Source: Ascidia mentula
Taxonomy: Eukaryota; Chordata; Ascidiacea; Phlebobranchia; Ascidiidae
NCBI GenBank assembly: GCA_947561715.1
Contig: OX387198.1
Coordinates: 8,308,001-8,372,000, forward strand
Reading direction: 5' to 3'
Length of the DNA: 64,000 nucleotides
The notes beneath the pieces were generated by a model, which worked only from the letters and a program-made list of their open reading frames with translations, made no database searches and was not told where the DNA came from. How positions within the stretch are numbered: position 1 is the stretch's first letter; each line of letters opens with the position of its first letter. Of this stretch, positions 1 through 14,300 are shown one piece after another. The translations under genes and the position numbers were made by a program.

Positions 1-3000
1 TGTGCTTTTGAACGACATTTGCGGATCGTTGGTACTGTGGTACGACTCATTTTTGTTTAGGTTAAGTAAGTTTTTGCTCCTATTATGAAATCTGGAAATG
101 CGATAGCGGAACACAAACAGACAATTGTTCGATATGGAACCCGAAATCCATGCTAAAACCACAGCGGGTTCATAGAAGTTTTGGGTAAACACATCGGTAT
201 ATTTCACCGCCAAATAGGAGAGGTCCATGCGACGTGACCTCGTCCTGATATGTTTGGTATAATGGTTATGAGGCGAGAGTAACAAATTGCCATCAACACC
301 TATTCGTTAAAAAATACGTGACACATATAAAAAATATGTGAATTACTTGAGCGTGAAATTAATAAAATCAAGGCCACACCTCCGTGCCTGGACTGAACAA
401 CAGCGGTGTGGCTTTCAAAAAACGTGATAATGCAATACACATTTCTCTTGCAACCTTATACTATTGAATTGATTTATTTAAAGTTTGTTTTCACTTTAAG
501 GATACACAGGATGACGCTGCACTATGCTGTGTACTGGAGACGTAGCTTGTATGAACAAACCCTTGGATACAAGTTATACGATATGTATTGATCACCAGCA
601 TTTTTTGTGGTCGCTTAGTTTAAACGGGGTTAGTAAGGTGAGGACATGTGTGTTATTATTGTTCGACCCTAATCAGTTAAACAGATCGAGAAAAGATGTA
701 CTGAAACAAATCATTGCTTTTGTCTTGATAATTTAAAAAAAATGTATTGTGAATAACAAGCATTTGCATTGAATCTACAGGGCAGCGTTTCCCCCACCGG
801 TGGTACGTGACGGCATTCCAGGTGGTACGCGAGTACCTTTCCGTAATTTACGGATGTAGTTCGAATTTAAAAAATCGTAAGTGATCTCAAAATGTTATTT
901 TATCCCCTATAAGGTTACTTTGTAACACTCAACCAAGTGGTACGCGTTGAAATTGTTTTACCTCCAAGTGGAACGCACACAAAAAGGTTGGGAATCACTG
1001 TTATAGGGCAATAAAAATAACACAAAAGATTTTTTTCGGTTACCTTTAGAAAAAAAGATTCAAAAAACGATCGACCTTTACATGACTAAGACTAAAACCC
1101 TAACTGAACGAACTGTGTTTCTCCCCAACCCAGATCAACACATGATTCAAACCCATAATACCCTACATGCGTTGCTCACGTACGAGCGTGTCGAAGCATT
1201 ACGAAACCAGACAGGTATGCGTTCGTCGGCAAAGTCGCCGGTTTGGCGATACGGAATGATCGCAACGCAAAAACATTACACGAGAGTAGTTTCCGTCCGG
1301 GTCGAGAGAGTAGTTTTGGCATCTTTGGTGGTAACTTGCGAAATGTCCACCCCGTTTGCCGCATTCGGAAAAAAAGGAATTGAAATTTGATTTGCCGTTG
1401 CTAGAACAGGGGTACTCCTCATAAAGTGCATCACGATCGTTTTACAACTCACATAAAAAGCTTTTGCTGTTTTTCAACCATTATATCCAACTATTCATGG
1501 ATAACTGCCCTGATCATGGGCTGGTGGATACGGTGGGAGTCTTACCAGGAGTTACATCGTGCTCTCAAATCCACAACACAGGGTAACTTGAACCCTCATG
1601 CGCCGCTACACATTACAGTTGAAATTGCACAGAACAGCAAAATCTGGTGTTCGATGTCCATGCGCTTACGACGAACTTCAATGGACCATAACAAACTGCT
1701 TCGCAGTCGATTTTTGCAACCTTGGTGTGACGCGCAAAAAGTTTGAAGAGTCTACGTTTACCCGCCTCACGTTTTCGCTTCCAAGCAAAATTTCCGTCAC
1801 GCTTGGCTTGAGGTCCAGTTAGGTGTGACATCTCCATTGCAATGCTCTGTAGCTGAACGGTCCATTTGGGCCGCGGCCGCATTCAAACGCTTGGTGTTGG
1901 GATTTATCTTCCTAAACGGGCCATAATCACCGAAGTTTATGGATAATACGAACACACAATCTAACCACTACATTGCCTTTGTGTTAAACTACAGACCAGA
2001 TTCTATTAAAGTTTTCCATATCAAGGCGTGTTCAAAGACAAGTTTAAACGCATTTCAGCGTCGCTCTGTTGTGTCCAATAACATGGGGTAAGTTGAAGCG
2101 GTTAAAGGGTATTTTAACGTGAATGCGTTGACATTATCTTCTAAAAAACTGGCCCGCATTTATGCAACAATGGAGCGTTCCTTAGCATACGTGACAAAAG
2201 GTCGCTGTACACGAAATGTACTGAGCATCTTCACTTAGAAACTGATAGAAAACTACCAACAATACTTGCTGTATGAAAAGACAGAAAAACTACACGAAGT
2301 TTGTGGTAATATTTCGGGATAAATAGAGTTGGACAGGAACCCATTTTGCACAATTGACGAAGCGTTTCCCAACATTCGTAGGAAATAGTTACACTGTACA
2401 GTTGTACCGAACATCTTCACTCTGAACTTGAGTTCAAATACACATGAAGGTCCCGAACGCGAGAAATTGTAAACGAACCAATAGGCTAAGCTAAATAATG
2501 AAACACTTCACGACAAAGCGTCACACATAGGTAATTTTGAATTAAATAAGGGAAGTTGATAGCAATTATAAGGTGGAGTATCTTCTCAAATGTTGGTTCA
2601 GAGTAACGAGATCGCACCAGGTGATAAATGCATTGAGAAAACCAGCCACCCGTGACCGAAATAAACGAAGCCACTGATGCGTAAAACTGTAGACAAATTA
2701 CCCACAAGGTTTTTTGTTTCCATTTTCGTGGACAAAAGGAACGAGTTTTCGTTATTGTGATGGATACGTGTTTTTTAGGTGCGGGCGAGCTTTTACAATG
2801 ATGCAGCACTGGACGCGATCAAGTGGAACATCTTGACCTTTAGAAACAAGTGACGTCATCGCGTTATTAGGACTGTGGCTTTGATTTGACCGTTCCTAAA
2901 CCAGAGCAGCATTGTGTTCCGCATTAAGGCTGAATGACAACGATTACCAATCAGTAACGCCTGCGCGAATAGGCTGATACTGCTTGTTTGAGGGATTCAT

Positions 3001-4690
3001 CATGGCACGTGAGAAGCATGTGGTTAAAAACGGAGAAACGTTTTCTGTAAAAAGTGACAATTTGTTGATGAATGGAGAATGTCACCTTGACTTGCGTTTG
3101 GCGAGAGTAAAAGAATGGGCCTAGGGTCGTACCAAGTCATCAAATCAATCAAAGTTACTTTTGCGCATATCGATAAACTTATCGCTATCCAAAAATGTAT
3201 TGTTGTATTTACTGGTGCGACACGCTTGTTGCATCCAATAAAGCAAGAAATCTTGTAAACCAACATACAAAAAGACATCAGTTCAAAAAGACAAACGCGT
3301 TATATACCGACACAAACGCAAGCTCAAAGACCATCCATTTGTCGTTAAAAAAACAACTTGATAAGGTCGTGGACCAAACAAAAACAACCAGGTTTTGTGA
3401 GGGATATCAACCGCGAAGCCGCAATGCTGAATCGTTCCAACTTCGTGCTTTCCGCCAGCCTAACGAACAAAGGCGATTTCCATTTGCTGCGGTAAAGAAG
3501 GCCGGCCAAGCGTTAAAAGTCGGCGGTTCTGTCTCTCGCTATCGAGAAACGGGCATCTTAGTTACCAGTAAACCGTTGAGGAGACACGAAGCTCAACACA
3601 TGCGTTTGACGAATCGAAATTCGGACGACGGGACATGGAAAATGGGTGCGGTGGCATCCGTCGAATGACTCTGACGTTTCGGGGGTGACGCAGAACGTCA
3701 CTATGCCAAAAATAAATTCGGGTCTCGCTCGTAACCACGCCTGGTGTTTGACGTTCGTGCGACCAAAAATAACCGGAAACGTCATGGATTAAAAGTCAAC
3801 TCACGCAGAATACAATGTTAACTAATGGGCGCAAAATTGGCCGTTCAAAAAAGTTCTTTCTCCTGTCTATATTTCCCACCAACACTCGGTATTACAACAT
3901 CTTAAGAACGAAACACAGTCATTGGTCAACAATGCAAAGTCAACCTGCCTTCAATCAAAAGATTTAGGCGGATTTACGTCAAAAACCTGGGCGAACCAAG
4001 ACAATAAAACAATAGTATGGACCAATGAAGAAACCAGGCTCCTCCACCACTGCCTCTGTTTGTTGTTTCAGGCGAAAAGGAACCCCCAACGCGAGGTTTC
4101 TGGTTTGGAAATCACCGACAGAAAGTTGCCGAAATAACAAACGCAAATTTGGACTTTTTAATAAAATCATTTGCGGCATTAAAAGATCGTCAAAACTGAA
4201 CTGGTGTTGGTGGTAATGTTCGTTCATAAACACAGTTGCGCTGGAATAAACGCGACTACAAATCGCAGGAACCGCAAAATACGCGTATTCGCTCAAGTGT
4301 TTAAAATTCCGCTTATCCAGCTAAACTGAAGTTAAGGTGTACAATACTAACAACAAAATGCAACATCAAGCTTCGCGATAAGAAAGAAGTACCGCAACGT
4401 TAATCCGGCCCTGAAGCTTGCAAATCGCTCACGCTTGGCCGCATAGGGCATAGAAATCAACGCAAAGAACCAGATACATATTGCGAAACAGCGACCTCTA
4501 GCGAATACTGTTCAAAATAGAAAGCCATGTCTGTTGTGCGGCTTTAACCAATATATTCAGACGTTTCGATCACAAGATATCGTGGGCTAAAGCGAATGGT
4601 CAACTGGACTTACTTTGTGGCGAGCCAATTAAGTATTTAAATCCAATTTGTTTGCATTTAAGCATTGTCCTTATACAAGAACTAACAACC
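1..4690. other. Left flank with no recognised gene
   Basis: Apart from the short hAT-like element at 783-1000, I recognise no gene here. The longest open stretch (3195-3668, plus strand) is basic, low in hydrophobic residues and lacks a familiar motif; its minus-strand counterpart is equally uninformative. GC-richer patches at 1.1-1.9 kb and 3.4-3.8 kb could hide exons of an unknown gene, but no splice-consistent reading could be assembled. Confidence 0.4.
783..1000. mobile_element. hAT-type MITE, 218 bp
   Basis: The element opens with CAGCGTTTCCC and closes with GGTTGGGAATCACTG, the usual hAT MITE terminus (CAGTG.TTCCCAACC when inverted). It is flanked by imperfect 8-bp duplications, CTACAGGG (775-782) and TTATAGGG (1001-1008), 6 of 8 identical. 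Inside, the motif GTGGTACGCG and variants recur four times. There is no coding capacity, so it is non-autonomous and fairly old. Confidence 0.7.
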
Positions 4691-4691
4691 A

Positions 4692-4845
4692 CCTTTTTCT
4701 TTTTGCCGATTGGGCCCTTGGGTATCGATGGCAGCCTGGCGAGCATCGACTCGAGTGACTGCACTTTAGTTAGTTTGCCGCTTGGTGGCGCGTGGGACTG
4801 ACTTCTTCCTCTTGGCGGGAGAGCGGGAGGAACCTGTGAGGTTGT
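4692..4845 (-). CDS. Orphan proline-rich coding exon
   Basis: Read on the minus strand after an acceptor (CTCACAG at about 4846), this stretch encodes a proline- and basic-rich peptide with an SH3-ligand-like core (PPALPPRGR) followed by SLESMLARLPSIPKGP and a lysine run. A GT donor follows the lysine run. Codon use looks like an exon, but I cannot name the gene. It may join the exon at 5116-5233, either as a separate gene or as an alternative 3' end of the vWA gene that stops at 5322. Confidence 0.4.
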
Positions 4846-5115
4846 CGAAGATGTTGAAACATATTGATAGTTGTGATGTGGCCACGGTAAAGCTACGATG
4901 ACTACTACACTGGAATTGTGATTGCAAACGCTACATAGCAATAACCAAACAAAGTGGCGTTTGTGGCAGGTTTTATTTCAGAATTAAGTGCTGTAGTTTC
5001 TTTTTGCTTTTTTCATTACTTTAAGTCCAGGTATGATAAAAAAGAATGATAATCGTTCCTTTTATGATAAAGCTACAATAGTACTATACGCAAGAAACAA
5101 ACCCAAAGCAGAACC

Positions 5116-5233
5116 TACATTCGCCGGGCGAGGCGACGCGGGTGAGTTCCCGAATTCCTGGTACACTTCAACCTCGCAAGGGAAAGGTTCGGGAGACGAC
5201 AAGTCCTCGGTGGACGAACTGACCTCGACCTAC
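5116..5233 (-). CDS. Orphan acidic/serine-rich coding exon
   Basis: Minus-strand exon candidate bounded by an acceptor (AACGTAG) and a donor (GTAGGT). It reads an acidic, serine/proline-rich peptide (SSSTEDLSSPEPFP, then EVEVYQEFGNSPASPRPA). It begins only about 90 bp past the stop of the vWA gene. An internal donor-like site in that gene's last exon (AAG|GTAGTT near 5383) would splice to it in frame, so it may be an alternative terminal exon. No family recognised. Confidence 0.4.
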
Positions 5234-5321
5234 GTTTTAATGTACATTTCAGAAATTGATAAAATTTTATATTAGCGCAGAAGGAGCTGTTTTTCTCAAT
5301 GGATAAATCAATACACTCATA

Positions 5322-8300
5322 TTACAGTGGTTGTTCACGAAGAGGTGTGTCAAACATTAAGTCGCTGGGTTTATGATCAACTACCTTGGCCAGCTCCTTG
5401 CCGATGTCGTCGATTTTGCTTCTCACGTGTTCGTAGATTTTCTCCTCCTGCTCGGGGTTAGCGATCGATCCAGTCTGTGATTTCAGACTCCTAACAGAAT
5501 AAAATTGGCATCATGTTAGGTTTAAAAGTAAAATCTTCGTAGTAAGACTTAAGTTATCTTGTTGTCTTCAGCAACAGTAAAGTCATTGTTGCATCAAAAC
5601 ATTACTGTACCTCCAGCGCCAATTGCTGCGGGAGTAAGGTAGAAATACGTGCCAAAAATTAAACATTTTTGTGCCGGAAAAGGGCAAGCTTGACCAAGTG
5701 AAGTGGCAACGAAAGATGTTAACACTGAAACGCACAAAACTATTTTGCGTAATAACATGCTTTGATGGTCGAAAAAACGAAAACACAGTATATACGAAAA
5801 AACGAACATCGCCTGTTACGCGGTTTCGCAAATCACATAAAACTACAGTGGCAGGTGATTTAGGTAACGACAATAGAATGGGACCTCGAACGATTTTGTG
5901 ACTGTGGTGTATACTGTATTTGAAAACAACAGGGTGCAAATGATAAAGGCACGTTCCGTGACAGCAGTATCGTCGAACGACGGTGAAATGTATTGTGTGT
6001 ACGGGTCTACTTACATGCCGCGGAAAAGCAATTGCTTGTGGGCATTGGTGACTTGTCGCGCGTAACCCACTTCACCATCCAGGGCAAGTTTGGCGGCAGA
6101 TTGACTCGCATAAGCTCCTGTGAAAACATCAAAGTGGGTATGTGTGTCAATGTCATTACCATCACTGCCCCTAGAATTTGTGCTTTGCTTCATTCTGTTT
6201 GAAGTTTAAATTTATATTTGAATAAGCACGTCAGAATGGCGAAGTTAATGTTTCCGTAAGATTTTAAAGATCACACTGACGCTGATCGTCAATCACGTTT
6301 TGTGGGTAATTTTGGACCCTTCTTTCTGTTGTTTTACTTTAAACCAGTTTTTCTTTTGAGAATGTAATTGGGTTACGTGTGGGGAAAAAGAGAACTTACA
6401 ATTTTAAGACTAATATCTGTACTTACATAAAATGCACATTAATCAAGACAAGTATGTAAATTAGCGCTAGGTTTGCGGATACTATACGGCAATGGATTTA
6501 TTCACACAATATGTTGTACAGAATTCCATGTTTTTTAAACAAAGAGAGTAATGAAAGTCGTTCAGTCAGCAATAATAGCAGATTATGGATTGATGTCAGC
6601 CAAACCAATTTTTTTAAATCACACTAATCTATGCAGCATGTTTCACATTCCACTTCTACACAAACTAATTTTACATCGTTGCAGAAAAGCTTTGTAAAAA
6701 AAAAATATACCACAAAATGAAAATTGACAGTCGCTTACCAACGACGCCCAGGTTCATGTCGATTTCAGCAACTTCTCTACTTTCAGTGACAGGTCGCATC
6801 TGGGAGATGACGCGCATGCGCACACTGCCATCTGGCGGTCGATAGATTATCTTCAGTTGGAAAGGCGCCACAGTTGGTGGAGACACGTTTTCAAATTCTG
6901 AAAGTTATGCGCGTTTAAATATTTTAAAGAAAAAGGCGGCGTTTTGGCTACACGCCATTCTACGTAAGAGTACATTAAAATTTTACTGAAATATCATCAA
7001 GTTTTATACAGAAAGCTACGTCAAATAATATTTTGAAACGCTTACACTCTGCTAAGATCGCTTTGGTTACCTGGTTTACAATGCATAACATAAAGCATGT
7101 ATTTGATTCCAATGGCAACAAGACATCGTGTTACACGACAATACAAACAAAACACAACAACGCGCACCTCCTTCCCTCTTTATTCCGTAGCGAAAAGATA
7201 TTTCCGAATCGTTCGTTGTGTTTCCAACGAACTGAGCAATTGTGCTTCCAACCGCTCCCTCTGTGTTGCTGAAGTAGCTGCAGAAATCAGGACTTCGTTA
7301 AAAATTCATTGTGAGTGTATGTTCTTTTGTGCAACGTTTTATTTACAGTTTTGATTTAATTCATATGACTTGACTAACGTATCTACGTTGTTGTTCTCAC
7401 AAAAGCGTAATAAACTGCACCTAAGGGTCAAACCTGTTGCTTTGCTGTGGGTACAAGCCAAAACTTTATGCAATTTTCTGTTGTCTCATATATAGAGTCC
7501 AATGCATTCGACCTAATACATCCTGTACCACTCAATAGTTCAAGGCTCCTCTGACAAAAAAACTACTTGTTTGGAGGACGTTTCGGTCGTTATTGGACCT
7601 GGCAGCATTAGCAACAAACCATCCTGTACCACACTTAACTAATTTATTTTCCCATATTCACTCTCACTTTTTAGTATACTCAAAAAATGCGTATGAACAT
7701 ATTCAAGAAGGTTGTAAAAAAACCTTTCAAATATTCGAACAACAAATTAACCAATAATGAAAGACATACGTACAGCTGCTTGTGCGTGACAAGATCAATC
7801 GAAACGTTGGTGGCAAGAACCGTATCGGTGAGGATGTCGTTAAACTCTTCCGAGATCCTGTTCGCTTCCACAATGCTCACCTTAACACACAAAAGCATAA
7901 CAGCCATAGCAAACACACGTGCCGTGACAATGGTTGGTTCAATACACGACATATGGCTGACGGAGATTAACACAACACTTATTTTATGTGTTTGTGTAGT
8001 ACATTGTTTACGGGTCGTACGCAAAAGTTTGTTTGAGTTGTCACATGAAGAAGACGGGAAACAGCATGCTGATGAAAAACAATGTACTACACAGGATCGG
8101 CGAACCAAACCACCCTGGTAGGCAGTCGATCGATACCGTATCTATAGTTGCTGAGTAAGATTGACTTAAAAATTTTACTCAGCAGGAAACAACATATTCG
8201 TTACTTCCACATAACAAATATTGCGTTGGCATTTTTAAGGTTCGCATGCTAAATATATTGAAAAGCACTCTATTTTTTGCTTAAACAGTTTGACCAGTGC

Positions 8301-11300
8301 TGTCAATTTCTACGCCTCCAAATATCCTTCAACGCACAATGCAACTGCGTTTGTTTTGTTTGTGGGTGTATTGTATCCTGTTACACTGGGACTCGCCCAC
8401 GTGGGCAAGCACGAACCGAATCGAGTCCGGCCAGCGGGGTTAGTCAAAAGCTGCACTGGTGAGACATGAGATGCCTGGGTAGTATCACCGTCTGCACAGC
8501 TCGATCATCACGATTTGCTTTATTGCTCTTTAACGGGACTATACTATGGGTGATAACCATTCGTTTATGGTTGAACAATGACATTTAAACACAGGCAACT
8601 TGTACTGACAAGTACAATATTTATGTTGTCAAACAAAATAAAAATGTCTCAACGACGTTGAAATGTTTTATTTTTAGTGCACGATTACGAAAGCGATGAC
8701 AACAATTTTGCGCGATTTCGCAATGTTGTCGAGCGTTTTCCGCTAGGTGGTGCGCACGCAGGCCCAAAGCAGCTAACGAGCTGAAAGATTTTCTGTGAAC
8801 TTCTTGTGCCGATTTCTCGCCATTATGTTTAACCCTTGTTGTATTTTTTTGCCTTCTTGCTTAGCCTTTTCTTCAATTGTACGCCTTTAGCGTCGTTTTT
8901 CAATAATAAGAATAAAAAAAAAGATTTTTTTTGTGACCAGCTACTAAAAAGTACAACACGAGAAGCATGTATTATGGTTATGTAAAATTTTAAGGAAAAA
9001 AAACAGTTGCGAAACAACATCTTAGCAGTTACTGTAAGAGTTGAAACAATTGGCTTTTTGTTTTCCTAATGGCGAAGATAATTTTTAAAGCCAATACATT
9101 ATACTTGTACATTTAAAAGTATAATATGAGGTCAATTGGTTCTCTTTTAAATGTCAGTTTTATTCTACTTCTAGCACTTTAACAAAAGCATTCGTGTTCA
9201 AAATAACGTATTACGCTAAGTTACAACATTACCCTCACGATATGTGCAAAATATTACCCTCAAGTTTTCTACATTTTAAGTGTGGAGCGACGTGCGCAAA
9301 CTATATCATAACTCATGTTATATATTTAACGTAACGGACAAATGTTAAATGATCGCTGGGTCTTCTCTCACAACATCTTCCAGTGCAATGTTCACAAAAG
9401 TTGCTTAATCTTTACTGTCAAGGAAAAGCAAACAACCTTGCGGTATACCTGTTAATGATTTCCCCGTTGCGCTGGTGGTTTTATCGCTGTAGCTTTTAAG
9501 TTGTAGGCTACAAAATTGACCAGCTTGGAAACATTTGCTTGGACTTTCCCAATACTAAGTATGCAATGCCTTTATTATAAGTAAGTCTTGCAAATCCCGC
9601 AAAAGTACAGACGGAGAGCGTTGTGTTTCTTTCTCTGATCAATGTCCACTCAGGTATAAATTTTAAAGCGCTTGTAAATCGTTTTGTATACAAGATTAAC
9701 TAGGAGGGCATCGTCAAGCTTACGCAAGGTAGAGGAAGTCAAGGAAAATCAACACGAGCCTTTTCTAAGGAAGCGCCGCTACTGAAATTCAATAAATCAT
9801 CAGTGTAATAAAATAGGCACGCAATTTCTACTTCATACAGCGAACAGAGCCCCACAAAGAACCTATCCTGATGAAAAGTTATTGCGGTAATTACAGCGCC
9901 CAGCGTAGCGGTTTGCAGCAATAACCTCGTTCGGACGCCTATACTTACTCTCCTTTGTGTATATCGTTATTTAAGTCTATAGTAATGACCAGGGAATTTG
10001 CGTTCGCGAATTAAATTTCATTAAAGTAAAAAGCGCATCCATCCCACCTTTCCCGACGTCTTGTGGGCGACTTTGCCTAATTCCACCAACCGACAATCCG
10101 TACCAGCAATACTCAGGATGGACACGATCACTCTGCGTTGAAAACGAGTATAGAGGTTACGGTTTGTTAGCCAACCAACGCGGCACTAACGTGGACTAAC
10201 CAAGCTAATACATAATAAAAAACAATAGTCAATAGTGCATGTTAAGTGGCTGCACATGCTTGCTGCCATCACAGAACCATCCCAAAAGTCTTTCATTAAA
10301 GAGGTAACAGACGAAGTAGTGATTAGGGATTACGCGCAACGAAATTATCGCAGCGCTGTTGTCGTTACCTCCTTACAAAATTTGTAGTCAGGGTTTGCAA
10401 GTAAAACGTGACACGCGAATGCATTCAAAGTACGTAAGTAACTCGTTAAACCCATACTACCACTAAGGTTAGCGGGGTTATGTCCTGCGATACAGCCATC
10501 AGGCGTGGGTCGGCCTGAAAACGTAACAGGGAAAGCGAAATGCCATTCTGTTAATGCGTTATTTTAACTATTTGCAAAAATGCTATATCTTTAATATATG
10601 TAAACATAAGAATGGTATAACCCCCATCTTTATTATAGCCTGTGCAACAAATATTACATATTTCCCAAATCTAACGATAGAGCGCAATTGGGTTTTTTAT
10701 AACTTCCAGCAGCAAGTTTTTGGCGGTAAATGACGAACAAGCAACAAATATATCGTACCCAGATTTGGAGGCTAGTTCGGCGGTTTGATTGTAGAAGTGA
10801 TGACAAAGTTGGTAGTCGCTCTCCGTCTCCAAGCTTCCAATGCCCACGTTCGCCCTTCCATCCGTACACACGATCACCTGTACATAAGCAATAGCGCTAA
10901 CATTTATCACGTTAAGGTGCTGGCGGTATTAATGGGGCTGGCTGAGACGTACAGGCAGGTAAACGTGACTCACACGCTCCCAACAGTTTCATTTTAACGC
11001 ATTTATTTGTCAGATAAATAAAGACAACCAAATCGTGTTCGCATGGTCGTATGCTGGGAGAGGAGGATATGCTATCAGGTGCGCGGCTGCGCGGGTCAAG
11101 CACAGACAGTAGTCGTATATGAGTGATGAGGTACGACCGGTCGCACAAGACTATCAACACAGGAGTGCATTTGACACCTTACATAATTACCAAAAGTGGT
11201 GATTTTGTCATTTTCGGCATGTCTGTAAAACTCACTTTCACTTACTTCAAAGAGTGTTATCATCATGTGCACCAAATTATCAAAAAAATACTAAATATAT

Positions 11301-14300
11301 GCTTCGCCTGTGTACACTATTTAACGCTTTCAACAGGTTGAAGCCAGTTTTTTCAGAATGACGTCACACATGACGCACATAAACGAGTAGTGGTGACAAA
11401 TCACCAGAGCCGTCTATCTGTTGTCATATCGAGTCAGGTGATATAACAGGTGAAGTGGTGACGACGGAAACACCCCGATATAATAACTAACTTCCGAACA
11501 CTGTGAAGACAAAGCATTAATAAACATGCCAAGTGTCCATGAACAAGTTTAAAAAGCCTTCACACGGTCGCCATAACAACCTTCAATTTGTAATCGCACG
11601 GGCGAAACCGTGTCGAATAGAGGTACGTGACCGATGTTGTTACAGCAGGTGGGCAAAAGTCATGTGATCTAGGTCGTTGTGTGAGAGTCATTCATCCATG
11701 ACGCTGTGGCCACAAGCTCTTAAACTATTTCAAGGTCGTCTTTCTATGACGCTGGTAGACACAAAACTATAAATAGGGATTTGTTTGGGGCTGTAGGAAA
11801 AGAGAACGATACTAAATCCCCAGTTTTCTTCCAGCAGCCCCGACCGGTGACCTAGTTATCAACAAGACTTCAAAATACCAACCAGGTAAAACTGGATAAA
11901 CCGGACGAAATACTTCCGCAATAACGTAATACGCTAGACGTCATACTGAATGCAGAATGGTCCTGCGTGGGATAGAGACTATTGGAAATAATGAGAGAGT
12001 GGATATTGATATGAATGAAACACAATCCACACAATTACTGCAAACCAAAATAAACAACACAACGGCCTATGACGTGGCATAATAGACAAAAAATCACGCA
12101 CTTCGGATATTTGGTATATTTAAATATGTCCTACCTGAGAGCCGGGCTTTTGAGAAGCAAGTGCCGTTGAAATCAGCAAAGCCGGTCCAAGCGCTGTTCC
12201 GCCAGATTCCTTGAGGCTGGACAAAATAATAAGCGTTTGCTACAATTTCAAAAGTGGTGACGACCACACGTTCTATAGGCGAAAATACTTAAATACATCC
12301 AAGGGCGGCAAGCTTCCGTCCTTTATAAATATTCCCTTCCGCGATTAGCGTTTAAGCTTCCTGTACTTACATCCTCAAAACAATTTAAAATTCAAATACA
12401 AAAAGGCCTCGAAAAACGTGATTCGAACAAATGAATTTCGGATACAGTCCTTAATCGTGCAGATAGTGGTTTCGGTTCCCCTTTGATCTGAATGCTTATG
12501 ATATTCAAATAGGTTTTGCTTCGAGTATTTCCTAAGTGAAAGCAAAACGAAATATACTGTACTTGGAGACGGCGTTGTCAAGTTGGCCTCTCGTCATCGA
12601 GATAGGTCCCGGCAAAGGGACGGTCGAACCAACGTGGTGAAGATAGTCGTAATCGTACAACTGCATATCGGTGAGGGAAAACTGCTGCCCCGCCGAGCCG
12701 TCGCCTAAAACCTGAACCTGAAAAATGCCAAATATTTTTACTGCGCATGCAACTGAAAACGTACGGTTTTGCACGCAACAGAGAAATCAATGTTCCCCTG
12801 GTGCTTGACCTAGTTTGTCAGATTTCTAACCCACGCTGAAGGCAACAGTTTAATTTGAACCCAAATGCTGTTTTAAATACACACCACAGGATTGGCTGTT
12901 ACGTATTTCAGGAAACAAAAAACATAGATTTTTAGTGTATCTTTTTATTAGTCAAGCCTTGATACCAGAAACCGGAAAACGCAATTTCATTGCAAAACAA
13001 ACTCATGCACAGAAACACAAGACTTTTAAAACAAAAACTTTCGTTATTATTACAGAAAAGAGGCTAGTTAAGAAAACTTACAATGTTACTGAAGGTTACC
13101 AGTGCTACCCTGGCATTGGGATTGGAGAGGGAAATTCTGTTGAGCTGTTCATAGATGGCATATTGGACTCCCTTAAAACAAGCAAAATGTCAAGTTTCCT
13201 GTATTTTTCTTTGGAAAATCTCAAGTAAAATGTACATTGGTATTTATGGTGGAAAACAGTTGGTTGTTCTATGCCAAGACAATAAATTGAGAAATGTTTC
13301 ACAAATAAAAGGAAAAGCATTTTTGATGACGATAATAAACAAGTAAACTAATTCTGCATGTAAGCCTACCTGTAGCCTAGACACAAACAGTGACCCTGAA
13401 GCAGCTTCAATCTAAAACAATAATATAAAAGATGTTAAAATACACCAGAATGGTTACTGCCCTACCAATGTCAGCAATGAACTACCTTGGATGTGACGCA
13501 CATGCTTCCCGAAGTGTCAATACAGAGAATCACAAGTGGGTCTTCAACGGCTTGGGGTTGCTCGGCATGCCGCAAAACATATGTTATGTCATGTGCTGAT
13601 TCAAATGGCACTTGGGGACAATCTGTCAGGTTTTTCGTGCCACAGAATTTGCATACCCATTCCTGCAACACACAAAACACATGTTTTAATGCATAGTATA
13701 ATCGCTCACAAAGAAAACATTTTAGTATATTATAACATAGTTGGCAAACCAGCTAGTTATGTTTAGAATAAAGAGGTCACAACTAATTTTTACCTCAGAA
13801 AAATTAGTGCTTGATGCCAAACAGGAGTTACAAAGCACAGGAGGTGTGTTGCACAATGTACTCCCAGAAGTTTCACCAATGATGCCAAGTTTAACGCACA
13901 CAACATTAGTATCAGCAGAAGAATATACAGACTCTGGAGAAGGTGCACTGTAAATAAAAAATAATTTAGATACAGTGTAAAAATACGTCAAAGTAAAATC
14001 AGCTGATGCGATCGTTACGACACCACACCTTTTCACTGTTGTTGGACTTTCTCTCTGCATGTCCCTTTTAATCATGCTCTGAGATAGGTGTGGAGCTGAT
14101 GCCCTGATCATAGGGTTCTGGAAAATAGACAAGTTAACCACTTTATAACAAACAAAAAACATAGGGGTTGCGATCATGCAAATTTAGTGATACAAAACAA
14201 TTAAGCGTGTGCAAAACAAATGTGTACAAACCAGGAATTCCTTGATAGGTTTACACCAACAACTATTAACCAAGTCACCCAAGCACATGCAAGTTAAATT

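Noticed and set aside
3195-3668. 157-codon open stretch near the left end
   Set aside because: Basic, low-hydrophobicity sequence without a recognisable family; insufficient to call a gene.
3660-3705. GAAACGTC on the minus strand next to a GTGACG/CGTCAC hairpin, resembling a hammerhead
   Set aside because: No CTGANGA core precedes the hairpin and no target duplication flanks it; probably chance.
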